The notes below the pieces were generated by a model, which saw only the letters and a program-made list of their open reading frames with translations, was not told the DNA's origin and ran no database searches. From assembly GCA_018304045.1 (NCBI GenBank), contig JAGVWZ010000010.1, positions 1 through 56,654 on the forward strand: 56,654 bases of DNA. The letters run 5' to 3'. The position numbers and the translations under genes are program-made. Origin of the DNA: Candidatus Pacearchaeota archaeon. GTDB lineage: Archaea > Nanobdellota > Nanobdellia > Pacearchaeales > GW2011-AR1. This document shows, one piece after another, positions 32,868-41,573 of this stretch (its first letter is position 1; every line of letters begins with the position of its first letter).

Positions 32868-33344
32868 TTATGAATTTATTCTGTTACTTATTTTTAGAAA
32901 AATATTCTTTGAGGCTTGGATATAGTCTTTGATATCTTCTATTGTTAGGGCCTGTATCTTTAAGCTATCTAACATTATTACTACTTTTTCTTTTTTTATA
33001 AATTCCATTGAACTTTTTCTATGTTTTTTTTCTATTTCCAGAATGTTTTTTATTTTATTTATTTCTTTTTCAGTAAAGTCATAGGTTTTTGCTATGTTTT
33101 CCATAAAATTATTTATATTCTTTTCTTGGTTTGTATTTAGTATTAGATTTTTGTTTTCAAATTCATAGTAAATTGCAGAATTAATTGAATTTTGTATTGA
33201 TTTAAATATTTCTTCAAATATTTTTATTATTAGTTTTTTTTCATTTACAATTGGAAATGTAACATAGGTCATATGGTCTGCAATTTGTAGGTGCCTTGCA
33301 GCTTCTTTGAGATATCTTTTGGATTCTTCTTGCATCTTATACAT
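32868..33344 (-). CDS. Small helical protein, paralogue pair member 2
   Basis: 158 residues, helical and charged. It is the first gene of the cluster and is related to the 153-residue protein at 31170 (shared ADHxxYV block and C-terminal helices). Start may be the second Met (residue 4). Function unknown. The duplicated pairing of helical protein with glycosyltransferase suggests they act together. Confidence 0.65.
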   Translation of the reverse strand: MYKMQEESKRYLKEAARHLQIADHMTYVTFPIVNEKKLIIKIFEEIFKSIQNSINSAIYYEFENKNLILNTNQEKNINNFMENIAKTYDFTEKEINKIKNILEIEKKHRKSSMEFIKKEKVVIMLDSLKIQALTIEDIKDYIQASKNIFLKISNRINS

Positions 33345-33682
33345 TATCTATTGCAGAATTCTTAATATAACTATTGGTTTTGGAATGGATATGTTTTTGT
33401 TTTGATATTGTTAATGTTAGAAATTAAACCACATCTTTTAAGATGTGGATTTTTACTTGTTTTAATTTCTGAACATCCTAAAAACAAGTGCCTGTCACAA
33501 ACCACACTTTAGTGTGTGGTGGCACATTGTTTTTTTGATGTGCTGAATAGTTCTTTTATTATTAATGTAAAAAGTACTCTAAATGCTCTCAAGCTCGCAT
33601 TTTAAAAATCAGTAAATTTTGTAGATATTGATATTGGGCAGTATATGTTAATAACGTTTTAGTTATAAATTTAAAATTAAAA
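33345..33682. other. 338-bp gap occupied by a hairpin element
   Basis: Contains the element at 33408-33598 and no gene. The remaining sequence is A/T-rich and shows no other structure. Confidence 0.6.
33408..33598. mobile_element. Short hairpin element, copy 2 (PATE-like)
   Basis: Three hairpins in 110 nt: CCACATCTT/AAGATGTGG (33429-33448) nested in AGAAATTAAA/TTTAATTTCT, ACTTGTTTT/AAAACAAGT (33455-33489), and CCACAC-TTTA-GTGTGTGG (about 33502-33519) closed by GTGCC/GGCAC. The 33-nt core 33507-33539 is identical to 445-477. End hairpins with a TTTA(G) loop and no transposase suit an IS200/IS605-derived non-autonomous element; an RNA gene ending at the T7 run is the alternative. Confidence 0.5.
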
Positions 33683-34033
33683 TTAACTTAAACTTAGAAT
33701 TGCATCTGCTAAATCTCCATCAGAGTTCTCTAATGCTTGTCTTGCTTCTTCTTCTGTGCAGTTTGTTTTTTCAACTATTGTTTTTATGTCCTCATCCCAG
33801 ACACCATCTGGTTTCTGAGATGCGTCTTCCCCTGGATTTACTTCTGAAATATCTCCTGAAATCTGAAAATTAGTTTGTCCCTGCATTTTTATTTTTGTTA
33901 CAGAAGGATTTGAGATGATAATATTCTTATCAGAACATTCGATAATTACTCTCTTTGCGTCAATTTCTTCTTGAGCTATGCCCATTTGTTTCATAACTGC
34001 TTGCATCTTTTTTGGGTCTAGGCCTGGAAACAT
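33683..34033 (-). CDS. nac: Nascent polypeptide-associated complex protein (archaeal NAC)
   Basis: 116 residues: N-terminal MFPGLDPKKMQAVMKQMG, the NAC beta-barrel core (RVIIECSDKNIIISNPSVTKIKMQGQTNFQISGD), and a C-terminal UBA domain (DIKTIVEKTNCTEEEARQALENSDGDLADAILSL). Binds nascent chains at the ribosome exit. Its start is 15 nt after the Sec61-beta stop, placing both co-translational targeting factors in one transcript. Confidence 0.93.
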   Translation of the reverse strand: MFPGLDPKKMQAVMKQMGIAQEEIDAKRVIIECSDKNIIISNPSVTKIKMQGQTNFQISGDISEVNPGEDASQKPDGVWDEDIKTIVEKTNCTEEEARQALENSDGDLADAILSLS

Positions 34034-34048
34034 ATTATTTAGAAATTT

Positions 34049-34213
34049 TTATTTAATTGGAAAGAATAGTTTTAATATTAGAACAAAAACTATTATTAGA
34101 ATTATGAATAGAACTACTTGTGAAGGTTTTAGCATAAACCTGCTTTTATATTCTTCATTGTATCTTATTAATCCGCCGCCTGTTGAAGGCATGCTTATTC
34201 CTTGATTTGCCAT
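34049..34213 (-). CDS. secG: Preprotein translocase subunit Sec61-beta (SecG), 54 residues
   Basis: Read directly from the sequence and too short for usual ORF lists: MANQGISMPSTGGGLIRY, NEEYKSRFMLKPSQVVLFI, then ILIIVFVLILKLFFPIK. The SMPSxGGGLIRY segment followed by an acidic/basic stretch, LKPSQVV and one C-terminal TM helix is the archaeal Sec61-beta signature. A TTTAAAAA box (34235-34242) lies 21 nt before the ATG. First gene of the SecG-NAC operon. Confidence 0.9.
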   Translation of the reverse strand: MANQGISMPSTGGGLIRYNEEYKSRFMLKPSQVVLFIILIIVFVLILKLFFPIK

Positions 34214-34234
34214 ATCTGAGATAGTTAATGACTA

Positions 34235-34242
34235 TTTTTAAA
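34235..34242 (-). promoter_or_regulatory. TATA box of the secG-nac operon
   Basis: TTTAAAAA on the minus strand, 21 nt before ATG 34213. Confidence 0.6.
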
Positions 34243-34296
34243 GGTTTTTATTTGTTATTTATATTTTTGAATATAACTTATGTAGTGATTGTAAAG

Positions 34297-34304
34297 TTTA
34301 TTAA
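34297..34304 (+). promoter_or_regulatory. TATA box of the small anchored orphan
   Basis: TTTATTAA with 21 nt to ATG 34326, which is preferred over the TTG at 34320. Confidence 0.6.
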
Positions 34305-34325
34305 GGTAAATATTCTGATTTGAAT

Positions 34326-34592
34326 ATGAGTGAAATAAGTTCTTTTGTAAGGGGAGGTTTGTGTGGAGCAGGGCTTCTTCTTACATTTTTGGCTGCTGTT
34401 AATTATTATGAACCTCCTAGGACAAGGGTTAATCCTTCTATTTCCTATGCTCCTGTTGTTTCTAGTTGTTTAGATAGTAGGGTTGTTCAAGCTAGTTCAG
34501 GAACTTTAGAAGCTCCTAAAACAGAAAGCCAAAGGCCTGTTTATGGAATTGATTTGCATATTGATTTTATAATGAAAGCCAAAAATTTTTGA
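34326..34592 (+). CDS. Hypothetical 88-residue membrane-anchored protein
   Basis: Not recognised. A basic/Gly-rich start and one membrane helix (RGGLCGAGLLLTFLAAVNYY) are followed by a polar tail of about 55 residues (SSCLDSRVVQASSGTLEAPK). Its last codons and stop lie inside a strong hairpin (34574-34609). Solitary, with its own promoter. Confidence 0.55.
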   Translation: MSEISSFVRGGLCGAGLLLTFLAAVNYYEPPRTRVNPSISYAPVVSSCLDSRVVQASSGTLEAPKTESQRPVYGIDLHIDFIMKAKNF

Positions 34593-34657
34593 GAAAAATT
34601 TTAGCTTTCCTAAATCTAGTCAAGGCGCATTTGAGGGGATCTTAGCTTCCTTGACTA
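34574..34657. repeat. Two strong hairpins between the orphan and valS
   Basis: GAAAGC...GCTTTC with an inner AAAATTTTT/AAAAATTTT stem (34574-34609) covers the stop codon of the upstream gene. TAGTCAAGG/CCTTGACTA (34617-34657, 9 bp) follows and precedes valS. They may end the upstream transcript or shape the valS leader. Confidence 0.6.
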
Positions 34658-34701
34658 TAATGCGAAACTTTTAAAATAGTGTTCTTCTTGGTTTTTATGT
34701 A

Positions 34702-37104
34702 ATGGTTGAGCAATATAATGCAAGGCAAGTTGAAGAAAAGATAAAGACTTCTGAGAAACCAAAGGTTTCTGGAACTTATAATCCTAAAGAAACTGAAACA
34801 AGAATTAAAAGTTTTTGGGAAAAGGAAAAAATATATAGATTTGATTCTAAAAAGAAAGGGAAGATATACAGTATAGATACGCCTCCACCAACTTTATCTG
34901 GAAAAATGCATATTGGTCATGCTTATTCCTATTCTCAGCAGGATTTTATTGTTAGATTTCATAGAATGAATGGAAATGTGTTTTATCCATTTGGAACAGA
35001 TGATAATGGACTTCCTACTGAAAGACTTGTTGAAAAATTGAATAATGTTAAAAGTAAAACAATGAAACGAGAGGATTTTATAAAAATGTGTTTGAAAACA
35101 CTTAAGGAAATAACTCCTGATTTTATTGCAGATTGGAAAAATCTTGGGGTAAGTTGTGATTATGATATATATTATTCTACAATTGATAATAATTCTAGGA
35201 AACTTGCACAAAAATCTTTTATCGAGTTGTATAAAAAAGGACTTATCTATAAAAAGGGATTTCCCACATTATGGTGTCCTGATTGTCAGACAAGTGTTGC
35301 ACAGGCAGAGCTTGATGACAAGGAATTACCTAGTTTGTTTTCAACACTTAGGTTTAAATGTAATGATAAGGATTTATTGATTGCTACAACTCGTCCTGAA
35401 TTGCTTGGTGCTTGTGTTGCAGTATTTGTTAATCCTTCTGATAAAAGATATAAAAATATTGTTGGAAAAAAAGCTAAAGTTCCTTTGTTTAATTTTGAAG
35501 TTCCTATTATTGAAGATGAAAGTGCAGATATTGAAAAAGGAACAGGGGTTTTAATGATTTGTAGTTATGGTGATAAGTATGATGCAGAGGCAATAAATAG
35601 GCATAAACTTTCTCCAAAAATTGTTTTAAATTATAATGGTAGTTTGAATATTGAACCTTATTCTGGATTGAAGCTAAAAGATGCAAGAAAAAAGATTTTA
35701 GAAGATTTGAAAAATAATGGATTTATTGTTGAACAAAAACAGATAAGTCATAATGTTAATACTCATGATAAATGTGGAACTGAGATAGAATTTCTTCCAA
35801 CTAAACAATGGTTTATTAAAATTCTTGATAAAAAGAAAAAATTCTTAGAACAGGGAAATAAAATAAAATGGCATCCTGAATTTATGCATAAACGATATGA
35901 TAATTGGGTTAATGGCTTAGAATGGGATTGGAATATTTCAAGAGATAGGCATTTTGGAGTTCCTATTCCTGTTTGGGAATGTGAAAAGTGCAAGGAGATA
36001 ATTGTTGCGGATGAAAAAGAACTTCCTATTGATCCAACTGAACATAAAAAGAAATGTACTAAATGTAAAATCGAAGCAAAAGCTGAAGGAAAGGTTCTTG
36101 ATACTTGGATGACAAGTTCTATTTCTCCTCAGATAGTAAGCTCACTAGTTAAAACTAGTGAGAATTCCAAAATAGAAATTCCTTTTTCACTTCGTCCACA
36201 GGCCCATGATATAATTAGAACTTGGCTTTTTTACACTGTTGTAAAGTCTTTGTATCAGGAAAATGAGATTCCTTGGAATAATGTTTTTATTTCTGGATTT
36301 GTTACACTTGGTGGAGAAAAAATGAGCAAGAGCAAGGGAAATGTGATAAGTCCTCAGGAAGTTATGGAAAAATATAGTGCTGATGCTCTTAGATTTGCAG
36401 CAGCAGGAGCAAAATTAGGTGAGGATTCAGATTATCAGGAAAAGGATTTAGTTACTGGAAAGAAGTTTGAAACTAAGCTTTGGAATGCAAGTAATTTTGT
36501 TTTTATGAATCTGACTGGATATGATGGAAAGAAACCTAAAAAGATAGAAAGAATTGATGAATTATTTTTAATGAAACTAAATGAACTTGTTAAAACCTGT
36601 ACAGAGTCTTTTGAAAATTATGAATATTCTCGGGCAAAAATTGAAACTGAAAAGTTTTTCTGGCAAATTTTCTGTGACAATTATTTAGAGATTGTTAAGA
36701 AAAGAATTTATGAGAATAAGGCTGGGGAAAAAAGTAGCCAATATGCATTGTACAATGGACTTTTAACAATTTTAAAATTGATTGCTCCAATAATGCCGTT
36801 TATTACAGAAGAGATTTATCAAAGTTACTATAGTAAAAATGAGGCTTATAAATCAATACATCTATCTAGGTGGCCTACTGTTGAAAAGGTTGATAAAACT
36901 GATGAGCTAGATGTTTTTATTAATATTTTGACCAAAGTTAGATATGAAAAATCAAAAGCTCAAAAATCAATGAAAGCAGAAGTAAAGCTGGTTCTTACAA
37001 AAGAGGAGAAATCCAAAATTGTTGATTTATTGGAAGATTTAAAGGATGTTTGTTGTGCTAGGGAAATAAATGAAGGAAAAGAATTTGGGGTTGAGTTTGT
37101 ATAA
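34702..37104 (+). CDS. valS: Valyl-tRNA synthetase
   Basis: Class I synthetase of 800 residues. HIGH is at 70-73 (SGKMHIGHAYSYSQQDFI), followed by FGTDDNGLPTER, the CP1 editing domain (LIATTRPELLGACVAVFVNPSD, which clears Thr-tRNA), a zinc-type CPDC/CEKC...CTKC region near 430-455, KMSKS near 540 (GEKMSKSKGNVISP), and the anticodon-binding domain. The C-terminal coiled-coil arm is short (KVRYEKSKAQKSMKAEV), as in other archaea. No TATA box at the standard distance; hairpins lie just upstream. Confidence 0.96.
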   Translation: MVEQYNARQVEEKIKTSEKPKVSGTYNPKETETRIKSFWEKEKIYRFDSKKKGKIYSIDTPPPTLSGKMHIGHAYSYSQQDFIVRFHRMNGNVFYPFGTDDNGLPTERLVEKLNNVKSKTMKREDFIKMCLKTLKEITPDFIADWKNLGVSCDYDIYYSTIDNNSRKLAQKSFIELYKKGLIYKKGFPTLWCPDCQTSVAQAELDDKELPSLFSTLRFKCNDKDLLIATTRPELLGACVAVFVNPSDKRYKNIVGKKAKVPLFNFEVPIIEDESADIEKGTGVLMICSYGDKYDAEAINRHKLSPKIVLNYNGSLNIEPYSGLKLKDARKKILEDLKNNGFIVEQKQISHNVNTHDKCGTEIEFLPTKQWFIKILDKKKKFLEQGNKIKWHPEFMHKRYDNWVNGLEWDWNISRDRHFGVPIPVWECEKCKEIIVADEKELPIDPTEHKKKCTKCKIEAKAEGKVLDTWMTSSISPQIVSSLVKTSENSKIEIPFSLRPQAHDIIRTWLFYTVVKSLYQENEIPWNNVFISGFVTLGGEKMSKSKGNVISPQEVMEKYSADALRFAAAGAKLGEDSDYQEKDLVTGKKFETKLWNASNFVFMNLTGYDGKKPKKIERIDELFLMKLNELVKTCTESFENYEYSRAKIETEKFFWQIFCDNYLEIVKKRIYENKAGEKSSQYALYNGLLTILKLIAPIMPFITEEIYQSYYSKNEAYKSIHLSRWPTVEKVDKTDELDVFINILTKVRYEKSKAQKSMKAEVKLVLTKEEKSKIVDLLEDLKDVCCAREINEGKEFGVEFV

Positions 37105-37130
37105 CCTTTATAGCAAATCCTATAGTAATC

Positions 37131-37138
37131 CTTATAAA
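37131..37138 (+). promoter_or_regulatory. TATA box of the aRF1 gene
   Basis: CTTATAAA with 21 nt to ATG 37160. Confidence 0.65.
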
Positions 37139-37159
37139 ATCAGTTCTTATTGATTAATT

Positions 37160-38257
37160 ATGGCACTTGACGAACAACAAAGATTCAAACTTGAAGATTT
37201 TGCAGAAAGAATGAAGAGTTATAGGGCAAGGCATACTGAGCTCATAACTGTTTATGTACCTGCTGGTATGGATTTGAATATTATTACAAGGCAGTTGGAA
37301 TCTGAAAAATCAACTGCAGCTAATATTAAATCAACTTCAACTAGAAAGAATGTTGAAACTGCACTTGATAGTTTAATTAGATATTGCAAGCAAACTAGGC
37401 GAGCTCCAAAAAATGGGGTTTGTTTGTTTTCTGGAAATGTTTCACAGGTTGAAGGACAAGATGATTTTATTGTTGAAATATTTGAGCCTCCTGAAGAACT
37501 TGGGATGAGATTGTATAGATGCGATCAAACATTTGTAATGGATCCACTTCTTGAGATGCTTGAGATAAAAGAATTATACGGGCTTTTGGTTATTGAACGA
37601 AAGGAAGCAAGTATTGGTATTTTAATTGGAAAAAAAATAAAATTATTAAAACATATTGATAGTTTTGTTCCTGGAAAAGTAAAGGCAGGTGGCCAGAGTG
37701 CTCAAAGATATCATAGGATTACAGAAGGACTTGCTAAGGATTTTTATAGAAAAATTGCAGATATTGTTAAGACTGAATTTTTCAATTTAAAGGGATTAAA
37801 AGGAATTTTAGTTGGAGGTCCTGGACCAACTAAAGAGGATTTTTTAAAAGAAGGAAATTTAACAACTGCTTTGATGGATAAAGTTCTTGCTGTAAAAGAT
37901 ATAGGTTATGCTGATGAGCATGGTTTAGAATTGTTGGTTGAAGCTTCTCAAGATGTTTTAGCTGGGCAGGAAATTGTTCATGAGCAAAAGCTTTTAGAGA
38001 AATTTTTTAATAGTCTTGGAAAAGATAGGGATAAGACTGCCTATGGTAAAGAAGAGGTTGAAAAAGCCCTGTCCTATGGTGCTGTTGAATTGTTATTGTT
38101 AAGCAAAAAATTGAAAAAAGAAGAAATAAGAAATTATGAAAAATTAGCTGGTGAATCTTCAACTAAGGTTGAATTAATATCTATGGACCTTGATGAGGGA
38201 GTTCAATTTTTTAATCTTGGTGGAATCGGCGCTTTGTTGAGATTTAAAATAGCGTAG
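37160..38257 (+). CDS. prf1: Peptide chain release factor aRF1, short form
   Basis: Recognises stop codons and triggers peptide release. 365 residues: NIKS stop-codon motif at 55-58 (TAANIKSTSTRKN), GGQ at 177-179 (KAGGQSAQRYHRI), then domain 3 (KGILVGGPGPTKEDFLKEG...). It is about 50 residues shorter than usual archaeal aRF1 because the zinc-binding minidomain between LLLLSKKLKKEE and the last strands is missing; no CxxC pair occurs there. Canonical promoter; the GT39 gene follows after 6 nt. Confidence 0.95.
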   Translation: MALDEQQRFKLEDFAERMKSYRARHTELITVYVPAGMDLNIITRQLESEKSTAANIKSTSTRKNVETALDSLIRYCKQTRRAPKNGVCLFSGNVSQVEGQDDFIVEIFEPPEELGMRLYRCDQTFVMDPLLEMLEIKELYGLLVIERKEASIGILIGKKIKLLKHIDSFVPGKVKAGGQSAQRYHRITEGLAKDFYRKIADIVKTEFFNLKGLKGILVGGPGPTKEDFLKEGNLTTALMDKVLAVKDIGYADEHGLELLVEASQDVLAGQEIVHEQKLLEKFFNSLGKDRDKTAYGKEEVEKALSYGAVELLLLSKKLKKEEIRNYEKLAGESSTKVELISMDLDEGVQFFNLGGIGALLRFKIA

Positions 38258-38263
38258 AATAAA

Positions 38264-39712
38264 ATGAAAAAAGAAGTTAAATTATTACTTTTAATTTTTT
38301 TTCTAGCACTAGTAATCAGGATAATTTTTGTTTTTATTACTCCTATAAAATATTGGGATGAAACTGTTTATTCTAATTTGGGTTATCAATTAAGTCAGAA
38401 TCCATTTGATTATTCTTTAAAAAATGCTTTCTGGAGTGATTTTATTCCCAGTGCAGGGAATTTAATATATTCATGGCCGAATATTGGTTTTAGGGCACCA
38501 CTGTTACCTTATTTCTTGAGTATTTTTTATTTTTTTAGAATAGATTTTTTAATTGATTTTTTAATACCTTTAATTGGAGCATTGAGTGTTGTTTTAATTT
38601 ATTTAATTGGAAAGAAATTGTTTGATTATAAAACAGGATTATATGCTGCTTTATTATTCTGCTTTGTTCCCTTGCATGTCTTTTATAGTGCTAAAATTCT
38701 TACTGATGTATTTTTTACTTTTTTAGTTCTTATTATGGTATTCTTCTTTTGGAAAGGCTTTGAAGAAAATAGAAATAAATATAAGGTTTTATTTGGATTA
38801 TTTTTTGGATCATGTATTTTGTCTAGATATAATGGACTATGGTTTATTCCTATTTTTGGATTGTATCTTTTTATTAGAAATAGGTTTAATGTGTTTAAAG
38901 ATAAATATTTTTGGATTTCTTTTCTAATGTTTATTTTAGTATTATCTCCTTTGTTAATTTACAGTTTTATCACCTATGGAAATATATTTGGAGCATTTAT
39001 TCATGGTATTCCTGCTAGCAGTTACTGGGGCGGACTACAAAACTGGAGTTTCTTTTTTGAAAACTGGTTTGACATGTTTTCTATGGCTGGATTGGTTTTT
39101 GTGGTTGGATTGTTTTATATTTTTTATAAAAAAGAATATACAAAAAAAGAGGTTTATTTTTTACTTATTTATTTTGTTTTATTTTTATTTTTAGCCATGA
39201 TTATGCCCCATAAGGAAGATAGGATAATTTTACCAATTGTTCCTGTAATTTGTTTAATCTTAGGATTATTTTTAAGTAAAATCAAGAAATATAGGCTAAT
39301 TGTTTTGTTATTGATAGTTGGAATAACCCTTTATTCTTTATATGGTTCTTTGAATCAATCTTATGCAATTTCTAATAATATTAATTCTAGATGTTTTAAT
39401 GAAATTGTAAAATATTTATCTGTTCAAAAAGATGATTCTTTGCTTATAAGCGAAAATTCCCCTATTTTTTATTATTACATTAAAAAAGAGAGCCAGTATT
39501 ATCCTTACCCCCTTGATTTAGATGGTCTTAATTTTATCGTTAATTCTTCCAAAAAAAGAGTTTACTTTGTTTTTACTAGGCTTAATTCTGGGATGAGTTA
39601 TGAAGAATTTTTGGGTTTCAAAAATATATTAAATGAAAATTATGAATTGGTTTTTAATTGTTCAATTGATCCAGATGTTAATTTTATTTATTCTAAGCAT
39701 AATTTTCAATAA
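38264..39712 (+). CDS. Membrane glycosyltransferase, GT39/ArnT-like
   Basis: 482 residues with about twelve membrane helices. The first extracytoplasmic loop has KYWDETVYSNLG, the DE pair that is catalytic in GT39/PMT and ArnT-type enzymes using polyprenyl-phosphate sugars. Later, LHVFYSAKILTDVFFTF is the second family motif region, and the end is a soluble domain. It probably glycosylates surface protein or lipid, together with the GT2 gene. Starts 6 nt after aRF1, so it may be read from that transcript. Confidence 0.8.
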   Translation: MKKEVKLLLLIFFLALVIRIIFVFITPIKYWDETVYSNLGYQLSQNPFDYSLKNAFWSDFIPSAGNLIYSWPNIGFRAPLLPYFLSIFYFFRIDFLIDFLIPLIGALSVVLIYLIGKKLFDYKTGLYAALLFCFVPLHVFYSAKILTDVFFTFLVLIMVFFFWKGFEENRNKYKVLFGLFFGSCILSRYNGLWFIPIFGLYLFIRNRFNVFKDKYFWISFLMFILVLSPLLIYSFITYGNIFGAFIHGIPASSYWGGLQNWSFFFENWFDMFSMAGLVFVVGLFYIFYKKEYTKKEVYFLLIYFVLFLFLAMIMPHKEDRIILPIVPVICLILGLFLSKIKKYRLIVLLLIVGITLYSLYGSLNQSYAISNNINSRCFNEIVKYLSVQKDDSLLISENSPIFYYYIKKESQYYPYPLDLDGLNFIVNSSKKRVYFVFTRLNSGMSYEEFLGFKNILNENYELVFNCSIDPDVNFIYSKHNFQ

Positions 39713-39769
39713 CACAAACTTTAAAACATATTTTTAACTTGTTAAAACCATATAAAATAGGGGAATACT

Positions 39770-40339
39770 ATGGAAAATTTAACTTCAGAAACTGCAAAAG
39801 AACTTGAGGAGAATCGTGAAAATGAAAATATGAAAAAGGTAGAGGCAGCTTTATTCATTTCAGCTAGATTCTTGAATCTGCAGGATTTGATTATGCTTAC
39901 TGATGTTAATCCTTTAATGATTAAGGAATTGTTAAATAAGTTGATTGTTAGATATAATCGAGATGATTCTGCAATAGAGATTATTATAAAGGATAATATG
40001 TGGAAAATGGATGTTAGGCAAGAATATGTATCTATGATTAATAAGCTGGCTACCGGAAGTGCAGAATTTACAAAGGCTGAACAAGAAACTCTTGCTGTAA
40101 TTGCCTATAAACAACCTGCAAAGCAGTCTGTTGTGATTAAGATTAGAGGAAATAAAGCCTATGAACATATCAAGAAGTTTATTGATATTGGACTTGTTAT
40201 TGCTAAAAAACAAGGTCATACTTTAGATTTGACATTAAGTGAAGACTTTTTTGATTATTTTCACTTGCAAAAAAAAGAAAGTGGAGAGGTTGTAGAATCA
40301 GGGGAAGAGGGCGGTGAATTAGATACAGGAGAGACTTAA
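39770..40339 (+). CDS. scpB: Segregation and condensation protein ScpB
   Basis: Partner of SMC and ScpA in chromosome condensation. 189 residues with two winged-helix units: KKVEAALFISARFLNLQDLIMLTDV..., and FTKAEQETLAVIAYKQPAKQSVVIKIRGNKAYEHIKKFIDIGLVIAKKQGHTLDLTLSEDFFDYF, which contains the conserved ETLAVIAYKQP. An internal Met (about residue 21) is a possible start. GT2 begins 1 nt after the stop. Confidence 0.9.
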   Translation: MENLTSETAKELEENRENENMKKVEAALFISARFLNLQDLIMLTDVNPLMIKELLNKLIVRYNRDDSAIEIIIKDNMWKMDVRQEYVSMINKLATGSAEFTKAEQETLAVIAYKQPAKQSVVIKIRGNKAYEHIKKFIDIGLVIAKKQGHTLDLTLSEDFFDYFHLQKKESGEVVESGEEGGELDTGET

Positions 40340-40340
40340 T

Positions 40341-41573
40341 ATGGATGTATTGCCAATAATTTATTTAATATATATGTTTATTTCTCTTTATATGTTGAAT
40401 TTCTTTTTAATTATTTATTTTAAAAACAGGAAAAATTTTTTTGATTCTCCTGAAACAACAAAAAAATATAGTATTAGTTTTGTTGTTCCTGCATATAATG
40501 AGGGAAAAACAATTGAGGATACTATAAAACATATTTTTGATATTGATTATGCTCATATAAAGCAGGTGATTGTTGTTAATGATTGTTCTACAGACAATAC
40601 TAAGCAGGTTTTACAGAAATTAAAAAAGAAATATAAAAAATTAATTATTATTAATAATAAGATTAATCTTGGTAATGCAGCTAGAAGCCAGAATGTTGGA
40701 TTAAAATATGTAAAAGGAGATTTAATTGCAATTGTTGATGGTGATTCTTTTCCTGCAAGAGATTCACTTAAAAAAATGGTTGGATTTTTTGATGACCCTA
40801 AAGTCGGAGCTGTTACTGTTCCTGTCTTAGCAAGAAATAGGGAAAAGTTTATTGAAAAATTACAGGCATTGGAATATATTGCTATTTCTTTTGGAAGAAA
40901 ATTATTAGAGTATGTGGATGCGATTTATGTTACTCCTGGCCCTCTTGCTTTGTATAGAAAAGAGGCTTTGCTTGGAATAGGTGGTTTTGATGAGGATAAT
41001 TTGACACAGGATATTGAGGCTACTTGGGATATTACTTCAAGAGGGTGGGATAGGAAAATGGCTTTATCTACAAGTGTTACAAGTCAGGTTCCTGATAAAT
41101 GGGGGGTTTGGTGGAAGCAAAGAAGAAGGTGGAATATAGGTGGTTTACAGTGTATTTGGAAGTATAGAAATAGTCTTGGAAGACATGGCATGTTGGGGGC
41201 ATTTATTATTCCTTTTTTTGTTTTAAGTTTGTTTCTTGGTTTAATTGGTTTAGGAATATTTTTTTATTTATTGATAACAAATATTATTTCTAAATTTCTT
41301 TATACAAGATATTCTATTATTGCAGGAACTCCTATTGTGTCTTTAAATGATTTTTATTTAACTCCTAGTTTTCTTAATTATTTGGGGATAATCATGTTTT
41401 TATTGGGATTTGCTTATTTAATATTGATTTTATATGCATTAAAGGAAAAGATTTTTGTAAAAGAGAATATTTTAAATATACCATTTTATTTAATTGTCTA
41501 CTTGATGATATATCCATTTGTATTAGTTGATTCAATATATCATTGGTGGTTTGGGAGCAAGAAATGGAGATAA
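40341..41573 (+). CDS. GT2 family membrane glycosyltransferase
   Basis: 410 residues: one N-terminal TM helix, a GT-A domain (ISFVVPAYNEGKTIEDTI, VNDCSTDNT, IAIVDGDSFPARDSL with DGDS, DNLTQDIEATW, KQRRRWNIGG) and C-terminal membrane helices. The DxD, TED-like TQDIE and QxxRW motifs are those of processive or membrane GT2 enzymes (cellulose/hyaluronan-synthase type). It likely builds a surface polysaccharide or glycolipid. It overlaps the next gene by 10 nt. Confidence 0.87.
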   Translation: MDVLPIIYLIYMFISLYMLNFFLIIYFKNRKNFFDSPETTKKYSISFVVPAYNEGKTIEDTIKHIFDIDYAHIKQVIVVNDCSTDNTKQVLQKLKKKYKKLIIINNKINLGNAARSQNVGLKYVKGDLIAIVDGDSFPARDSLKKMVGFFDDPKVGAVTVPVLARNREKFIEKLQALEYIAISFGRKLLEYVDAIYVTPGPLALYRKEALLGIGGFDEDNLTQDIEATWDITSRGWDRKMALSTSVTSQVPDKWGVWWKQRRRWNIGGLQCIWKYRNSLGRHGMLGAFIIPFFVLSLFLGLIGLGIFFYLLITNIISKFLYTRYSIIAGTPIVSLNDFYLTPSFLNYLGIIMFLLGFAYLILILYALKEKIFVKENILNIPFYLIVYLMIYPFVLVDSIYHWWFGSKKWR

